A stretch of DNA of 64,000 nucleotides, taken from NCBI GenBank assembly GCA_013822395.1, contig PNKK01000001.1, forward strand, positions 117,667-181,666, written 5' to 3'. This document shows, one piece after another, positions 49,887 to 58,553 of this stretch. Under the pieces are notes generated by a model that searched no databases, was not told where the DNA came from, and worked only from the letters and a program-made list of their open reading frames with translations. A program made the translations under genes and the position numbers. The DNA is from Anaerolinea sp. Its GTDB lineage: Bacteria; Chloroflexota; Limnocylindria; Limnocylindrales; CSP1-4. Numbering within the stretch: the stretch's first letter is position 1; each line of letters opens with the position of its first letter.

Positions 49887-51533
49887 TCAGTCGCCGAGAC
49901 GGCGAAGCACACCCTCGGGCGGCGGCTCCGGGACCTCCGCCTTGACGCCGGAGATCGCCCGCCCCAGGCGATCCCGCGCGTCGCGCAGGTCCCGGCCATC
50001 GACCATCGTGACGACGAACCGCGGGGCGACCACGCCGGCCGCCGTGCCGTACTCGCGGGTGAAGCGGGCCGGCCACTCGGCACGAAAGCGCTCCAGGTCC
50101 GGGCCGATGTCGCGCCGGGTCGGCGCGCCGACGACGAGAAACTCGTCGCCGCCGTCCCGGATCGCCAGGGACGCATCGAGCTCGGCGAGCGCGGTCGCGA
50201 ACGTCCGGAGCACCCGATCGCCCATCTCCTGGCCGTACGCGTTGTTGAACTGGCGAAAGCCGGCGAGGTCTCCGAAAGCGATGCCCACCGGCGATGTCGT
50301 GATGCCGGGCACGGCCTCGAAGACCCGCGCCAGCCGGTCGAAGGCGACGTAGCCCGGGATCCCGGTCTTGCGGTCGAGGTCGACGCGCTGGTACGCCGGC
50401 CAGCGGAACCGCTCGGCGAACGGGCGTTCGGCGCTCTCCAGCCACTCGACGACCGCGGCGGTCAGCCACGGAACCTCCGGATCGAGCGCGCGCCACCAGC
50501 CAGCTGGCTCCTGGGTCCGACCGAACCAGCCGATCGTCGGACGCGGGTCGAACTCGGGGTCCAGCGTCGACAGCAGGTCGGCCGCGACGAGCGAGGTCAG
50601 AACGTCCGAGAACTGCCCCTCGTCCGCGAACCCGCCGTCCGGAGCCTGCCGCGACCGGACGAAGGTGAGGATCCCGGCGAGGAGCGTCGGCCGGTAGTCG
50701 AGCGTCCAGAGGGCGACCCCGAGGTGCGCGTTCGCCGAGGTCAGCGGGACGGCCTCGAACGGGAAACGCGTCCCGCACACGAGTCCCGCCAGCCGGTTCG
50801 CAAGCGTGCCGTAGCGGGTCGCGATGGCGAGAGCGAGCGGGTGGAGCAGAGCCAGGGCCCCGGGCCGCCGGGAGAGGAGCCAGAGCGCGAACGTGTCGCG
50901 CCACGGGTCGGTCCCGACGATGCAGGCGGCGAGGTGGGCCTCCAAACTCGGCTGGATCTCGCGGAGGATCTCGGCCGCCGTGCTGGCGAGCGCCGGACTT
51001 GGGTCGGCCTCGAGGGTGGCCAGGAAGTCGACGTTCTCGGCGAGCGCGATCGGGGCCAGCAGTCGGTTGCCGAAGCCCGTCGCGTCGCGGTCGAGCCAAT
51101 CCCGTTCCCGCGGCCGCCACAGCGCGCCGACGCCGTCGGGGGTGTCGTAGGCCGGGGAATTCGGCGCGGCGTCAGACCCCAGCACCCACGGCGTCTCCCG
51201 CCCGCGCACGGTCGCGGCGAGCGTCCGCGTCCGCCACGCGCGCAGGATCGGGGAGGGAGGGATGTCCGTCCCATGGCGTCGGGCGAAACGGAGCGCGGCC
51301 GAGAGCATCGGATCGCGGAGGTCGAGCTGTGGGGCCGCGGCCAGGAGGGCAGCCGTGGCCCTGGCGATCGCGCCGCCCGCCGCCCGCTCGTTGCCGACGG
51401 CCGGCGCTGGCTGCGGGAGACGGCGTGATCGGAGCGTCCCGTCCGGCTCGATCGGCGAGATCCCGGCCGGGAACGTGCCGCGCGGCCCGCGGGCGCCGGG
51501 CGTTGGGGCCGGCCAGCGTGGCTTCAGCGACAT
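49887..51533 (-). CDS. GGDEF protein with alpha/alpha-toroid-like N-terminal domain
   Basis: A 548-residue protein without membrane helices. Residues about 30-370 are helical, with repeats resembling prenyltransferase/squalene-cyclase toroids; FVRSRQAPDGGFADEGQFSD (about 272-291) is the clearest, followed by WFGRTQEPAGWW. Residues about 385-520 are a GGDEF domain: GIAFGDLAGFRQFNNAYGQE, GDRVLRTFA and RDGGDEFLVVG (about 460). The catalytic GGDEF is intact, so c-di-GMP synthesis is possible, though the RxxD inhibitory site is not evident. The function of the toroid-like part (ligand sensor or degenerate enzyme) is unknown. The genes on either side are trxB and an LLM oxidoreductase. Confidence 0.75.
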   Translation of the reverse strand: MSLKPRWPAPTPGARGPRGTFPAGISPIEPDGTLRSRRLPQPAPAVGNERAAGGAIARATAALLAAAPQLDLRDPMLSAALRFARRHGTDIPPSPILRAWRTRTLAATVRGRETPWVLGSDAAPNSPAYDTPDGVGALWRPRERDWLDRDATGFGNRLLAPIALAENVDFLATLEADPSPALASTAAEILREIQPSLEAHLAACIVGTDPWRDTFALWLLSRRPGALALLHPLALAIATRYGTLANRLAGLVCGTRFPFEAVPLTSANAHLGVALWTLDYRPTLLAGILTFVRSRQAPDGGFADEGQFSDVLTSLVAADLLSTLDPEFDPRPTIGWFGRTQEPAGWWRALDPEVPWLTAAVVEWLESAERPFAERFRWPAYQRVDLDRKTGIPGYVAFDRLARVFEAVPGITTSPVGIAFGDLAGFRQFNNAYGQEMGDRVLRTFATALAELDASLAIRDGGDEFLVVGAPTRRDIGPDLERFRAEWPARFTREYGTAAGVVAPRFVVTMVDGRDLRDARDRLGRAISGVKAEVPEPPPEGVLRRLGD

Positions 51534-51705
51534 CGGCGCGACCAGGCTGAGCGGGCCAGCATGTCTCCCTCGACTGTGGATGGCGTCCCCGTCCCGGCGA
51601 TGGCAACCGTTTCGCGAATCGTGCCCTTGGACCGGCCTGCGGTACCTGAGAAGGAGGTACTGGGGGCGGTGCGTCCGGGCGACACCGGGCGCCGAGGCAC
51701 GTTGC

Positions 51706-52602
51706 TCAGAGATCGCGCAGGTCGGCGAGGAGCGTTCGTCCGAGGAGCTCGAGCTTCTCGATCCGCCAGACGTCGCGGACGCTGAACAGGACGTGCTGTG
51801 CGCCGGCATCGCCGAGCTCCGCGAACCGGTCCGTGACCTGGACCGGCGTCTCGGCGCCGCCCGCTCCGTTCGGATCCACGTTGACCGTCTGGAGTGTGGA
51901 CCGCTCGATCTCGTCGAACGGCCGGCCGAGCGCCGCGCAGTGGCGCCGGAGGACCTCGTACTTGTGGTGGATCTTCTCCGGCCCGCCGAAGACGTTGCAG
52001 GCATCGGCGTACTGGGCCACGAGGCGGAGCGTCTTCTGCTCGCCGCCGCCGCCGATCATGATCGGGATCCGGGGCCGGCTGAGCGCCTGCGGCGAGTTGA
52101 GGAGCCGGGTTGCGTGGTAGTGGCGGCCCTGGAGATCCTCCTCCGTGCCTCGCTCGCCGGTCCACATGCCGCGGGCGATCCGGAGCGTGTCCTCCAGCAG
52201 CTCGAACCGGACTCCGAGGGGCGGAAACGGGAACCCGAGGCCCTCGGATTCCTCCTGGTTCCAGGCCGCGCCGATCCCGAACCAGGCCCGCCCGCCGGAC
52301 AGGACGTCGAGGGTGGTGACGGCCTTCACCCACAGGCCAGGGTGCCGGTAATGGACGCCGCCGACCATCAGACCCAGGCGTGCCCGCTCCGAATGGGCGG
52401 CCATCCAGCCGAGGGCGGTCATGCCCTCGAGCATCGGCTCCTCGGGTCGGCCCACGGACCGGATCTGGAAGAAGTGATCCATCACCCAGATCGAGTCGAA
52501 CCCGGCGTCGTCGGCGGCGCGGACGACGCGGGCGAGCGTTGGGGCGAGCTCCTCGGGTCCGCCCGGCCAGGTGAACGAGCTGATCTGGAGTCCGAACCTC
52601 AA
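51706..52602 (-). CDS. LLM-class F420-dependent oxidoreductase (1)
   Basis: A 298-residue luciferase-like TIM-barrel protein. The TTG at 52602 is preferred: it gives the typical start MRFGLQIS and has GAGGTCG-like spacing upstream. Motifs: DSIWVMDHFFQI (about 35-46), RARLGLMVGGVHYRHPGL (about 70-87), LSGGRAWFGIGAAWNQEE (about 100-117) and PIMIGGGGEQKTLRL (about 178-192). These match F420-dependent reductases of high-GC bacteria. The F420 biosynthesis genes immediately upstream support F420 rather than FMN as the cofactor. The substrate is unknown. Confidence 0.88.
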   Translation of the reverse strand: MRFGLQISSFTWPGGPEELAPTLARVVRAADDAGFDSIWVMDHFFQIRSVGRPEEPMLEGMTALGWMAAHSERARLGLMVGGVHYRHPGLWVKAVTTLDVLSGGRAWFGIGAAWNQEESEGLGFPFPPLGVRFELLEDTLRIARGMWTGERGTEEDLQGRHYHATRLLNSPQALSRPRIPIMIGGGGEQKTLRLVAQYADACNVFGGPEKIHHKYEVLRRHCAALGRPFDEIERSTLQTVNVDPNGAGGAETPVQVTDRFAELGDAGAQHVLFSVRDVWRIEKLELLGRTLLADLRDL

Positions 52603-52958
52603 CGGAACGACCTCAGGCGCATTGACCGATCGGAAGCGTACCGCGCGCCGCTCAGACAGGCGGCAACTGGCGGGACCGGGCCCGGCGCCCAGGCGGCCCG
52701 GCGCCAAGTGCCCGGCGCCAGGTGCACGGCTGACGCTCAGGCGGCGCCATCGGTGTGGGCGATCACTTCCGGCGCGAGCAAGCTCATCACGTCGGCGAAA
52801 CCGCCGAATCCGGCTGTGTGATGAACGCGGTGACGGTCCGGATGATCGGCCGGCTCGATCACGCGCGGCGCGACGGGCACGACGGGCACGACGGGCATGA
52901 CGGCGATCACGCACGGCGGTGCGATGGCCGCCTGGCTCGGGGCGAGAACGGTCGGACG
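52603..52958. other. Intergenic region with short repeats and hairpins
   Basis: No gene is supported in these 356 bp. Visible items: several CCCGGCGCC motifs at about 52676-52725; a nested inverted repeat near 52788-52826 (TCATCAC...GTGATGA around CGGCG-AAAC-CGCCG) that could end the cofE transcript; and three perfect CGACGGGCA units at 52871-52897. Confidence 0.55.
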
Positions 52959-53762
52959 TCAGCGGAAGAGGTCCCAGGCCGCGGGCATGATGGCGTCGCG
53001 GATGGACCCCTCGCCGCGGGTGAGCGCGGCGCCGCGGACGACCGCGGCCGGCCGCCCGGCGGTCTTGCCGAGGGCGAGCTCCGCGGCCGAGGCGAGCTCG
53101 TCGGCGACCGCCCGAACCGTCGACCGCATGATTCGGCCGTCCCGGTCCGGAGCGCCCCGGAGGTCTTCGATCGGCAGCAGCCCGGACACCCCGATCGCGA
53201 CGTCCACGATCCCCCAGCGCCACGGGCGCCCGAACGAATCGGAGATCACGACCGGGACGTCCACGCCGTGGCGATCTCGGATCGCGGCTCGGATCCGCGC
53301 CGCCGACGCGTCCGGATCCACCGGCAGGAGCGTGACGATGTTCCCGCTCTCCGGTCCGACGTTGCTGGCGTCCACCCCGCCGTTTGCGCAGATGAACCCG
53401 TGGGGCGTCTCCGTGATGAGGACGCCGTGCTCCATCCGTACGATCCGCCGCGCCTCACGGAGGACGACCTCGAGCTGGCGGGGGTCCCGGTCCCAGGCCC
53501 GTGCGAAATCGACGGCCTCCGGGCGAGGCTCGACGGTCGTGAGGTCGACGATCGCGCCCTCGGCCTTCGAGACGACCTTCTGGGTGACCACGAGGACGTC
53601 GTCCTTCTCCAGCGGGAGGATACCGGGCGTCGAGACGAGGCCGTCGAGGATGATGGCCGGAAGGTCGTCGCCGGGCCGGATCTCCGGGACGCCGAGCAGG
53701 GCGAGGACCGCGAGCGATGGTCCAGGGTCCACCGGTTGGACCGAATGGGGCTCAGGCGGCAC
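52959..53762 (-). CDS. cofE: Coenzyme F420:L-glutamate ligase
   Basis: Adds glutamates to F420-0 with GTP, forming the poly-glutamyl tail. The 267-residue product shows family segments LALLGVPEIRPGDDL, DDVLVVTQKVVSKAEG (about 54-69), HGFICANGGVDASNV (about 122-136), VISDSFGRPWRWGIVDVAIG (about 171-190) and the C-terminal DELASAAELALGK. It lacks the nitroreductase-like C-terminal domain found in actinobacterial FbiB, so it is the stand-alone archaeal-type form. The GTG start overlaps the cofC stop by 11 nt. Confidence 0.95.
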   Translation of the reverse strand: MPPEPHSVQPVDPGPSLAVLALLGVPEIRPGDDLPAIILDGLVSTPGILPLEKDDVLVVTQKVVSKAEGAIVDLTTVEPRPEAVDFARAWDRDPRQLEVVLREARRIVRMEHGVLITETPHGFICANGGVDASNVGPESGNIVTLLPVDPDASAARIRAAIRDRHGVDVPVVISDSFGRPWRWGIVDVAIGVSGLLPIEDLRGAPDRDGRIMRSTVRAVADELASAAELALGKTAGRPAAVVRGAALTRGEGSIRDAIMPAAWDLFR

Positions 53763-54420
53763 CGCGACCTCCCGCGCGGCGGATCCCCGCGACGGCGACC
53801 TCGGCCACGAGGAGGTCCGCGCCCGTGTCCACGTCGAGGGTGAGCGGCCCGCCGTGCTCCACGAAGTCCGCGCCGGCGACCGTCGCGGCCGCGCGGTGCG
53901 CCCCGAAGCTGCCCTCGCCGAATGCGGGCTCGATCGCCGACGGCAGCGAGACGAGGAGGGCGTTCGTCCCGCTTCCGTGACGATCTGGGACTGCGAGCAC
54001 GAGCGGACGGTCGGGGTGGAGGGCCGCCGCGGCGTCTGCGAGCAGCGCTTCGATGGCCTCGACCGAGATCGCCGGAAGATCGATCGGCAGGACGAGGACC
54101 GCCGAAGCCCCGGCCTCGATGGCGGCGGCCCGGGCCTCGCGAAGGGCCGCGTTGAGCCCGGGCAGGCGCTGGACGATGGTCCGTGCCCCGAACCGTGCCG
54201 CGAGCTCGGCGGCCGCCGGATCGGCGGTCACCAGGACCGTCCCGTGGAGCTGCGGCGCGTCACGGGTCGCCGCGAGCGTCCGCGTCGCCATCGACACGAC
54301 GAGGTCTAGGCGCTCCTCGGGATCCAGCTCCGCGCCGAGCCGGGTCTTGGCATCCTCGAGCCCCCGGAGCGGCACGAGCGCCCAGGTCGAGCTCAGGTCG
54401 GCGGCGGCGAGACGGTCCAT
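53752..54420 (-). CDS. cofC: 2-phospho-L-lactate (or phosphoenolpyruvate) guanylyltransferase
   Basis: Activates a C3 phosphate with GTP to make the precursor used by CofD. The 222-residue nucleotidyltransferase-fold protein has ALVPLRGLEDAKTRL (about 14-28), PGLNAALREARAAA (about 84-97), VLPIDLPAIS (about 109-118) and the C-terminal FGEGSFGAHRAAA. It is joined to cofE by an 11-nt overlap. Whether it uses phospholactate or PEP cannot be read from the sequence. Repeat element copy B lies directly upstream. Confidence 0.93.
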   Translation of the reverse strand: MDRLAAADLSSTWALVPLRGLEDAKTRLGAELDPEERLDLVVSMATRTLAATRDAPQLHGTVLVTADPAAAELAARFGARTIVQRLPGLNAALREARAAAIEAGASAVLVLPIDLPAISVEAIEALLADAAAALHPDRPLVLAVPDRHGSGTNALLVSLPSAIEPAFGEGSFGAHRAAATVAGADFVEHGGPLTLDVDTGADLLVAEVAVAGIRRAGGRGAA

Positions 54421-54455
54421 GAGGCGGATCCTATCGCCGCCGGGGATCCGGGGCG

Positions 54456-54608
54456 CTTGGTCGATATGCCGACCATCCGACGAAGGAGCGTGCCCTGACG
54501 GGGCCGATTCGACACCTCCGCCGCTGAATGGTCGACCGATGCGCCGTTCGACGGAGGACGGGGTCTGAACCAGCGTCACCTTCGTCGCTTGGTCGATCCG
54601 CGGTCCAG
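54456..54608. repeat. REPIN/MITE-like element, copy B (153 bp, inverted relative to A)
   Basis: Ends at 54456-54484 and 54581-54608 are inverted repeats. The left end contains TGGTCG-ATATGC-CGACCA followed by TCCGACGAA, the same hairpin-plus-tail as the right end of copy A. Its reverse complement aligns with copy A throughout, including 28 of 30 matching bases at that end. It separates cofC from cofD. Confidence 0.8.
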
Positions 54609-54661
54609 CCGGGGGTGAGGCGGCGCGGCGGACGGCCGGCGGCACGGGTGGGTCGAAACCG

Positions 54662-55663
54662 TCACGCCTCACCAGCGCCGTCGCGAGACACGGCGGGGCG
54701 ACATCGTGCGGCGAGAGCCCCCAGGACCTCGCCGGCGAGTCTCGCCCGCGAGGCGTCGTCGACCATCAGCGTGTCGGTTACGACGGTGTCGACGCCGAGG
54801 TCGCGGACCCCGGGCTCGAGGGCCGCGTCCACGTCGTCGAGCACGAACAGGTCCACCCAGCCGGCGTACCGGCGGGCCACCGCCAGCGCGCTCGGAGCCT
54901 CGCCGCCGAGCGAGGCGAACATCCGGTCGGCAGGACCCTTGATCGCCCGCCCGCCGACGATCCCCGAGATCGCCGCGACCGGCACGCCCCGGGCTCTGGC
55001 GGCGTCGAGGGCGTCCCGGATCCCCGCCACAGCGAGGATCGGCGCCACCGAGACGAACGGGTTGGACGGTGCGACGACGATGGCATCGGCCCCGGCCAGC
55101 GCGGAGAGGACCTCCGGGGTCGCGCGGGCGGCCTCGATCCCGTCGAACCGGACCTCGTGGACCTCGGGCTCCTGGTGCCGGCCGACGAAGTACGTCTGGA
55201 AGTCGAGCCAGCCCTCATCCGTGCGGACCCGCGTCCGGACGGGCTCGTCCGCCATCGGGAGGATGGCGGCTCGGACGCCGAGCGCGGCCTGGAGCTTCAG
55301 CGAGACCGTCGTGAGCCGCTCGCCCTCGCGGAGCCGGCGCGTCCGGACGATGTGCGTCGCGAGATCGCGGTCGCCCAGTCGGAACCAGGTCTCCTCGCCG
55401 TACCGGGCGAGCATCTCGCTCGCGGCGAACGTCTCGCCGGCGAGGCCCCAGCCCCACTCGCGGTTGTCGATGCCGGCCAGCGTGTACATCACGGTGTCGT
55501 GGTCCGGGCAGACGAGGAGGCCATGGCGCTCGAGGTCGTCGCCCGTGTTGACGATGACGGACAGCCGTTCCCCGAGGTGTGCCTGGAGGCCGTGCGCCAG
55601 CTTCGCCCCGCCGACCCCCCCCGCGAGCTCGACGACTCGCATGGCCGTGGCCGCGTCAGGCAT
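54662..55663 (-). CDS. cofD: 2-phospho-L-lactate transferase
   Basis: Joins the activated C3 unit to the deazaflavin Fo to give F420-0 (or dehydro-F420-0). The 333-residue product starts with VVELAGGVGGAKLAHGL (about 9-25), the family phosphate loop, then VIVNTGDDLERHGLLVCPD (about 35-53), AIVVAPSNPFVSVAPIL (about 196-212) and ISGIVGGRAIKGPADRM (about 231-247). The ATG at 55663 overlaps the LLM stop by 8 nt; ATG 55642 is an alternative. No Fo synthase (cofG/cofH) is present in the window. Confidence 0.95.
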   Translation of the reverse strand: MPDAATAMRVVELAGGVGGAKLAHGLQAHLGERLSVIVNTGDDLERHGLLVCPDHDTVMYTLAGIDNREWGWGLAGETFAASEMLARYGEETWFRLGDRDLATHIVRTRRLREGERLTTVSLKLQAALGVRAAILPMADEPVRTRVRTDEGWLDFQTYFVGRHQEPEVHEVRFDGIEAARATPEVLSALAGADAIVVAPSNPFVSVAPILAVAGIRDALDAARARGVPVAAISGIVGGRAIKGPADRMFASLGGEAPSALAVARRYAGWVDLFVLDDVDAALEPGVRDLGVDTVVTDTLMVDDASRARLAGEVLGALAARCRPAVSRDGAGEA

Positions 55664-56606
55664 CGGCGAGGAGCGTGCCCACCTCGCCGATCCGGTCGAT
55701 CGTCTCGCGGTCGTACGGGGCGGGGAGGCGGACGATGATCGTCCGGAAGCCGAGATCGACGAACGGGCGGATCGCATCCGCGACCTCGACCGGGGGGCCG
55801 AGCAGGTGCGGCACGGACCCGGCATTTGACGTGCCGTTATGGGCCATCACGTCCGCCCACGCACGCTCGGCGTCGGCCCGCCGGTCGCGGAGCAGGACCG
55901 GGAAGCTGACGGTGAGCTCGATCTCGGAACGGTCCCGCCCGACCGCGGCGCAGTGGGCGTCGAGGATCGCGAGCCGCTCGCGGACCTCGTCCGCCGTGCC
56001 GTTCGTGTTCCAGGCGTCGCCGCGCAGGGCGACCGTCCGAAGCGTCTTCCGCGGGCCGTTGCCGCCGATGAGGATGGGGAGGTGCGGCTGGAGCGGCCGA
56101 GGCTCGCACACGGCATCGCGGAAGATATAGAAGCGCCCCGCATGGTCGACCCGCTCACCGTCGAGGAGGCGGCGAAGGAGCATCACCGACTCGTCGAGAC
56201 GGTCGAGGCGCTCGCCGATCCCGGCCCCGAAGTCGAGTCCGAAGGCGTCGTGCTCCCGCTCGAACCACGCCCCGCCGATCCCCAGGACGGCGCGGCCGCC
56301 GGACACGTGGTCGAGCGTCGTGGCGAGCTTCGCGGTCAGGCCGGGATTCCGGAACGTGTTCGCGCCGACCATCAGGCCCAGGCGGACGCGCCGGGTGATC
56401 GGCCCCAACGCCGAAAGCGCCGTCCAGCCCTCGATGATCGGCTGCTCCGACGGCCCGAAGATCGCCAGAAGATGATCCCACGTCCACACGGAGTCCCAGC
56501 CGGCGGCCTCGGCCGTCAGCGCTGCGTCGCGGAAGCCCGGCCAGTCGGTCGCCTGCGACCAGATCTGGGCGCCGAAGCGGATCGGGCGGTGGACGGCAGC
56601 GGTCAT
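55656..56606 (-). CDS. LLM-class F420-dependent oxidoreductase (2)
   Basis: A 316-residue luciferase-like protein: RFGAQIWSQATDWPGFRDAA at the N-terminus, WDSVWTWDHLLAIFGPSEQP (about 38-57), RRVRLGLMVGANTFRNPGL (about 71-89), GGRAVLGIGGAWFEREHDAF (about 102-121) and PILIGGNGPRKTLR (about 170-183). It is related to but not a close copy of the LLM gene at 51.7 kb. The 3' end overlaps cofD by 8 nt, so oxidoreductase and cofactor synthesis are cotranscribed. An earlier ATG at 56639 would overlap the PPOX stop. Confidence 0.88.
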   Translation of the reverse strand: MTAAVHRPIRFGAQIWSQATDWPGFRDAALTAEAAGWDSVWTWDHLLAIFGPSEQPIIEGWTALSALGPITRRVRLGLMVGANTFRNPGLTAKLATTLDHVSGGRAVLGIGGAWFEREHDAFGLDFGAGIGERLDRLDESVMLLRRLLDGERVDHAGRFYIFRDAVCEPRPLQPHLPILIGGNGPRKTLRTVALRGDAWNTNGTADEVRERLAILDAHCAAVGRDRSEIELTVSFPVLLRDRRADAERAWADVMAHNGTSNAGSVPHLLGPPVEVADAIRPFVDLGFRTIIVRLPAPYDRETIDRIGEVGTLLADA

Positions 56607-56631
56607 TCGCGCCCCGTCATTTCGCGGCCCG

Positions 56632-57105
56632 TCATTCATCCCCGAGGTGGTCGTGGACCGCCGTGATCCGAACCCGGAACGAGACGCGCGGCTGGCTCCG
56701 GAACCGCGCGATCGTCTCCGGGCCATCGTCGGCGTAGCGGACCGCCAGCGCGCAGATGTCGTCGCGGGCGGTCTCGAGGTCGTCGATCCGCGTCTCGACC
56801 ACGCCGGCCAGGCCTACCCAGCGCATCGGGTTCGCCTCGTCGAGGATCGCCAGCGAGCAGCGGCCGTCCCGTGATAGGTCCGTCGGCCAGCGACGGGGCC
56901 AGCGGCTGTTCAGGAGGATCCGGTCGTCAGGCTCCAGCCGATACCAGGCCACCGCCTGGTGCGGCTCGCCGTCCGGCCCGGTCGTGCCGATCGTGACGGC
57001 GTGGACGTCCTCGAGAAAGGCGCGGATCCGGGCGCTCAGGTGCGCCTCCGGAGGGAGCAGGCGATCGGGATCGGGGGCCGGTGTGCGCAGCCGCTGGGGT
57101 TGCAT
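56632..57105 (-). CDS. F420-binding PPOX-family split-barrel protein
   Basis: A 157-residue flavin-reductase-like split barrel of the pyridoxamine-phosphate-oxidase superfamily. HAVTIGTTGPDGEPHQAVAW (about 35-54) is the standard strand pair, DDRILLNSRWPRRWPTDLSR (about 59-78) the cofactor-phosphate region, and CSLAILDEANPMRWVGLAG the third strand. The F420 context (operon with LLM and cofD) supports F420 as cofactor over FMN or heme. The substrate is unknown. Confidence 0.85.
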   Translation of the reverse strand: MQPQRLRTPAPDPDRLLPPEAHLSARIRAFLEDVHAVTIGTTGPDGEPHQAVAWYRLEPDDRILLNSRWPRRWPTDLSRDGRCSLAILDEANPMRWVGLAGVVETRIDDLETARDDICALAVRYADDGPETIARFRSQPRVSFRVRITAVHDHLGDE

Positions 57106-57200
57106 CTCCGGATGGTACGGGCTCAGGCCGATGAGCCTCGCCGGTGGCGGATCTCCTCGTCGGCCGGCGTCTTCGCCAGCCGGATCGGGCTCAGTGGACG

Positions 57201-57524
57201 TCAAGCGCGCCGCCCGATGCCGCGCAGGACGATCAAGCCGCCGATCACCATCAGGACGAGGGGCCAGATGTCCCCCCAGGTCACGGCCGGCAGGTCCAGC
57301 CGGAGCGTGACGTCGGCGAAGAACCAGATGCCGACGGCGAGGAGGGCCAGGCCGAGGACGAGATCGGAGGGGTTCGGGGCCTGTCGGGTCTTGCGCGCAC
57401 GAGCCGGCTCGCCGTGCCACCCGGGCTGAGGAGGCGGCGCCGGCGCGATGGGCGGGGCGGCGGGGGGTGCCGGCGGCGTCCCGGACAGGGGTGCGTGGGG
57501 CTTGGTGGGGGGAGGGTCGGTCAT
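57201..57524 (-). CDS. Small two-helix membrane protein with Pro-rich N-terminus
   Basis: A 107-residue protein of unrecognised family. Residues 1-47 are Pro/Ala-rich and cytoplasmic, ending in a basic stretch (GEPARARKTRQ). Two transmembrane helices follow: LVLGLALLAVGIWFFADVTL (about 55-74) and IWPLVLMVIGGLIVLRGIGR (about 86-105). The helix pair resembles LiaF/DUF5668-type cell-envelope proteins. It is divergent from mtnP with about 100 bp between starts. Confidence 0.7.
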   Translation of the reverse strand: MTDPPPTKPHAPLSGTPPAPPAAPPIAPAPPPQPGWHGEPARARKTRQAPNPSDLVLGLALLAVGIWFFADVTLRLDLPAVTWGDIWPLVLMVIGGLIVLRGIGRRA

Positions 57525-57623
57525 CGCGGACCTCCAGACAGCACGGCACCCGACATCGTAGCCCAGCAGTCGTGGGAGAATGCGCGCCGCGCGCCAGTCG
57601 CGGCACCGATGGAGGAGGATGTG

Positions 57624-58475
57624 GTGACGGAGCAGGCAGAGATCGGCGTCTTCGGCGGGTCCGGCTTCTACTCGCTCCTCGACGACGTCCGTGAGGTCAA
57701 GGTGGACACCCCGTACGGCGCGCCCTCGGACTCGTTCTTCCTGGCCATGGTCGCCGGGCGGCGGGTGGCGTTCCTGCCCCGTCACGGGCGCCGTCACACG
57801 ATCCCGCCCCACCGGATCAACTACCGGGCGAACGTCTGGGCGATGCGCTCGCTCGGGGTGAAGGCGGTCATCTCACCCTGCGCGGCCGGCTCGCTGGCCG
57901 GCCACGTCAAGCCCGGCGACTTCGTGGTCTGCGACCAGTTCGTCGACCGGACGAGCGGCCAGCGGCCGCACACGTTCTACGACGGGCCGATCGTGACCCA
58001 CCTCTCGTCGGCCGAGACGTACGACCCGGTCCTCCGGCGGCTCGCGATCGAGACGATCCGCGACCACGGCATCGAGGTCCACGAACGAGGCACGGTCGTG
58101 GTCATCGAAGGCCCTCGGTTCTCCACGAAGTCGGAGTCGAAGTGGTTCTCGGACGCGGGCTGGGAGGTCATCAACATGACCCAGTACCCCGAGGCATGGC
58201 TGTGCCGCGAGCTCGGGATGGCGGTCGTCAACATCTCGCTCATCACGGACTACGACGCCGGCGTCATCGAGGGCACCGAGGCGGTCGACGCGCAGGGCGT
58301 TCTCGAGGTCTTCGCCCAGAACGCCGAGCGAATCCAGAAGGTCGTCCTCGATCTCATCGGGCGCTTCCCGGCCGATCTCGACGCGCTCGGCGCTCGGGCC
58401 GCCCTCGGCCCGACCCGGGGCGACGGCCACACGATCTCGCCCGAGGACATCCGGCTCTTCGAGACGGGCCTGTAG
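57624..58475 (+). CDS. mtnP: S-methyl-5'-thioadenosine phosphorylase
   Basis: Phosphorolysis of methylthioadenosine to adenine and methylthioribose-1-phosphate, in methionine salvage. The GTG at 57624 (283 residues) is preferred because GGAGGAGG at 57611-57618 would otherwise lie inside the gene; an ATG at 57609 reads through that site. Motifs: IGVFGGSGFYSLL (about 7-19), HRINYRANVWAMRSLGV (about 61-77), SPCAAGSLAGHVKPGDFV (about 83-100), VVVIEGPRFSTKSESKWF (about 159-176) and VINMTQYPEAWLCRELG (about 183-199). The NMT motif indicates MTA rather than purine nucleoside phosphorylase. Confidence 0.93.
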   Translation: MTEQAEIGVFGGSGFYSLLDDVREVKVDTPYGAPSDSFFLAMVAGRRVAFLPRHGRRHTIPPHRINYRANVWAMRSLGVKAVISPCAAGSLAGHVKPGDFVVCDQFVDRTSGQRPHTFYDGPIVTHLSSAETYDPVLRRLAIETIRDHGIEVHERGTVVVIEGPRFSTKSESKWFSDAGWEVINMTQYPEAWLCRELGMAVVNISLITDYDAGVIEGTEAVDAQGVLEVFAQNAERIQKVVLDLIGRFPADLDALGARAALGPTRGDGHTISPEDIRLFETGL

Positions 58476-58553
58476 CCGTGCCGGGCCTCGACGCTTCTCG
58501 CCCCCGTGGCCAGGCGACCTCCCGTCGGGTGCCCAGCGGCGCCCGGCGCACAC

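Noticed and set aside
51534..51705. Possible c-di-GMP riboswitch upstream of the GGDEF gene
   Set aside because: A CACG...GAAAC and GGGACGGGGACGCC pattern is suggestive, but the conserved GEMM-I core and its two paired stems could not be traced by eye. A covariance-model scan would decide.
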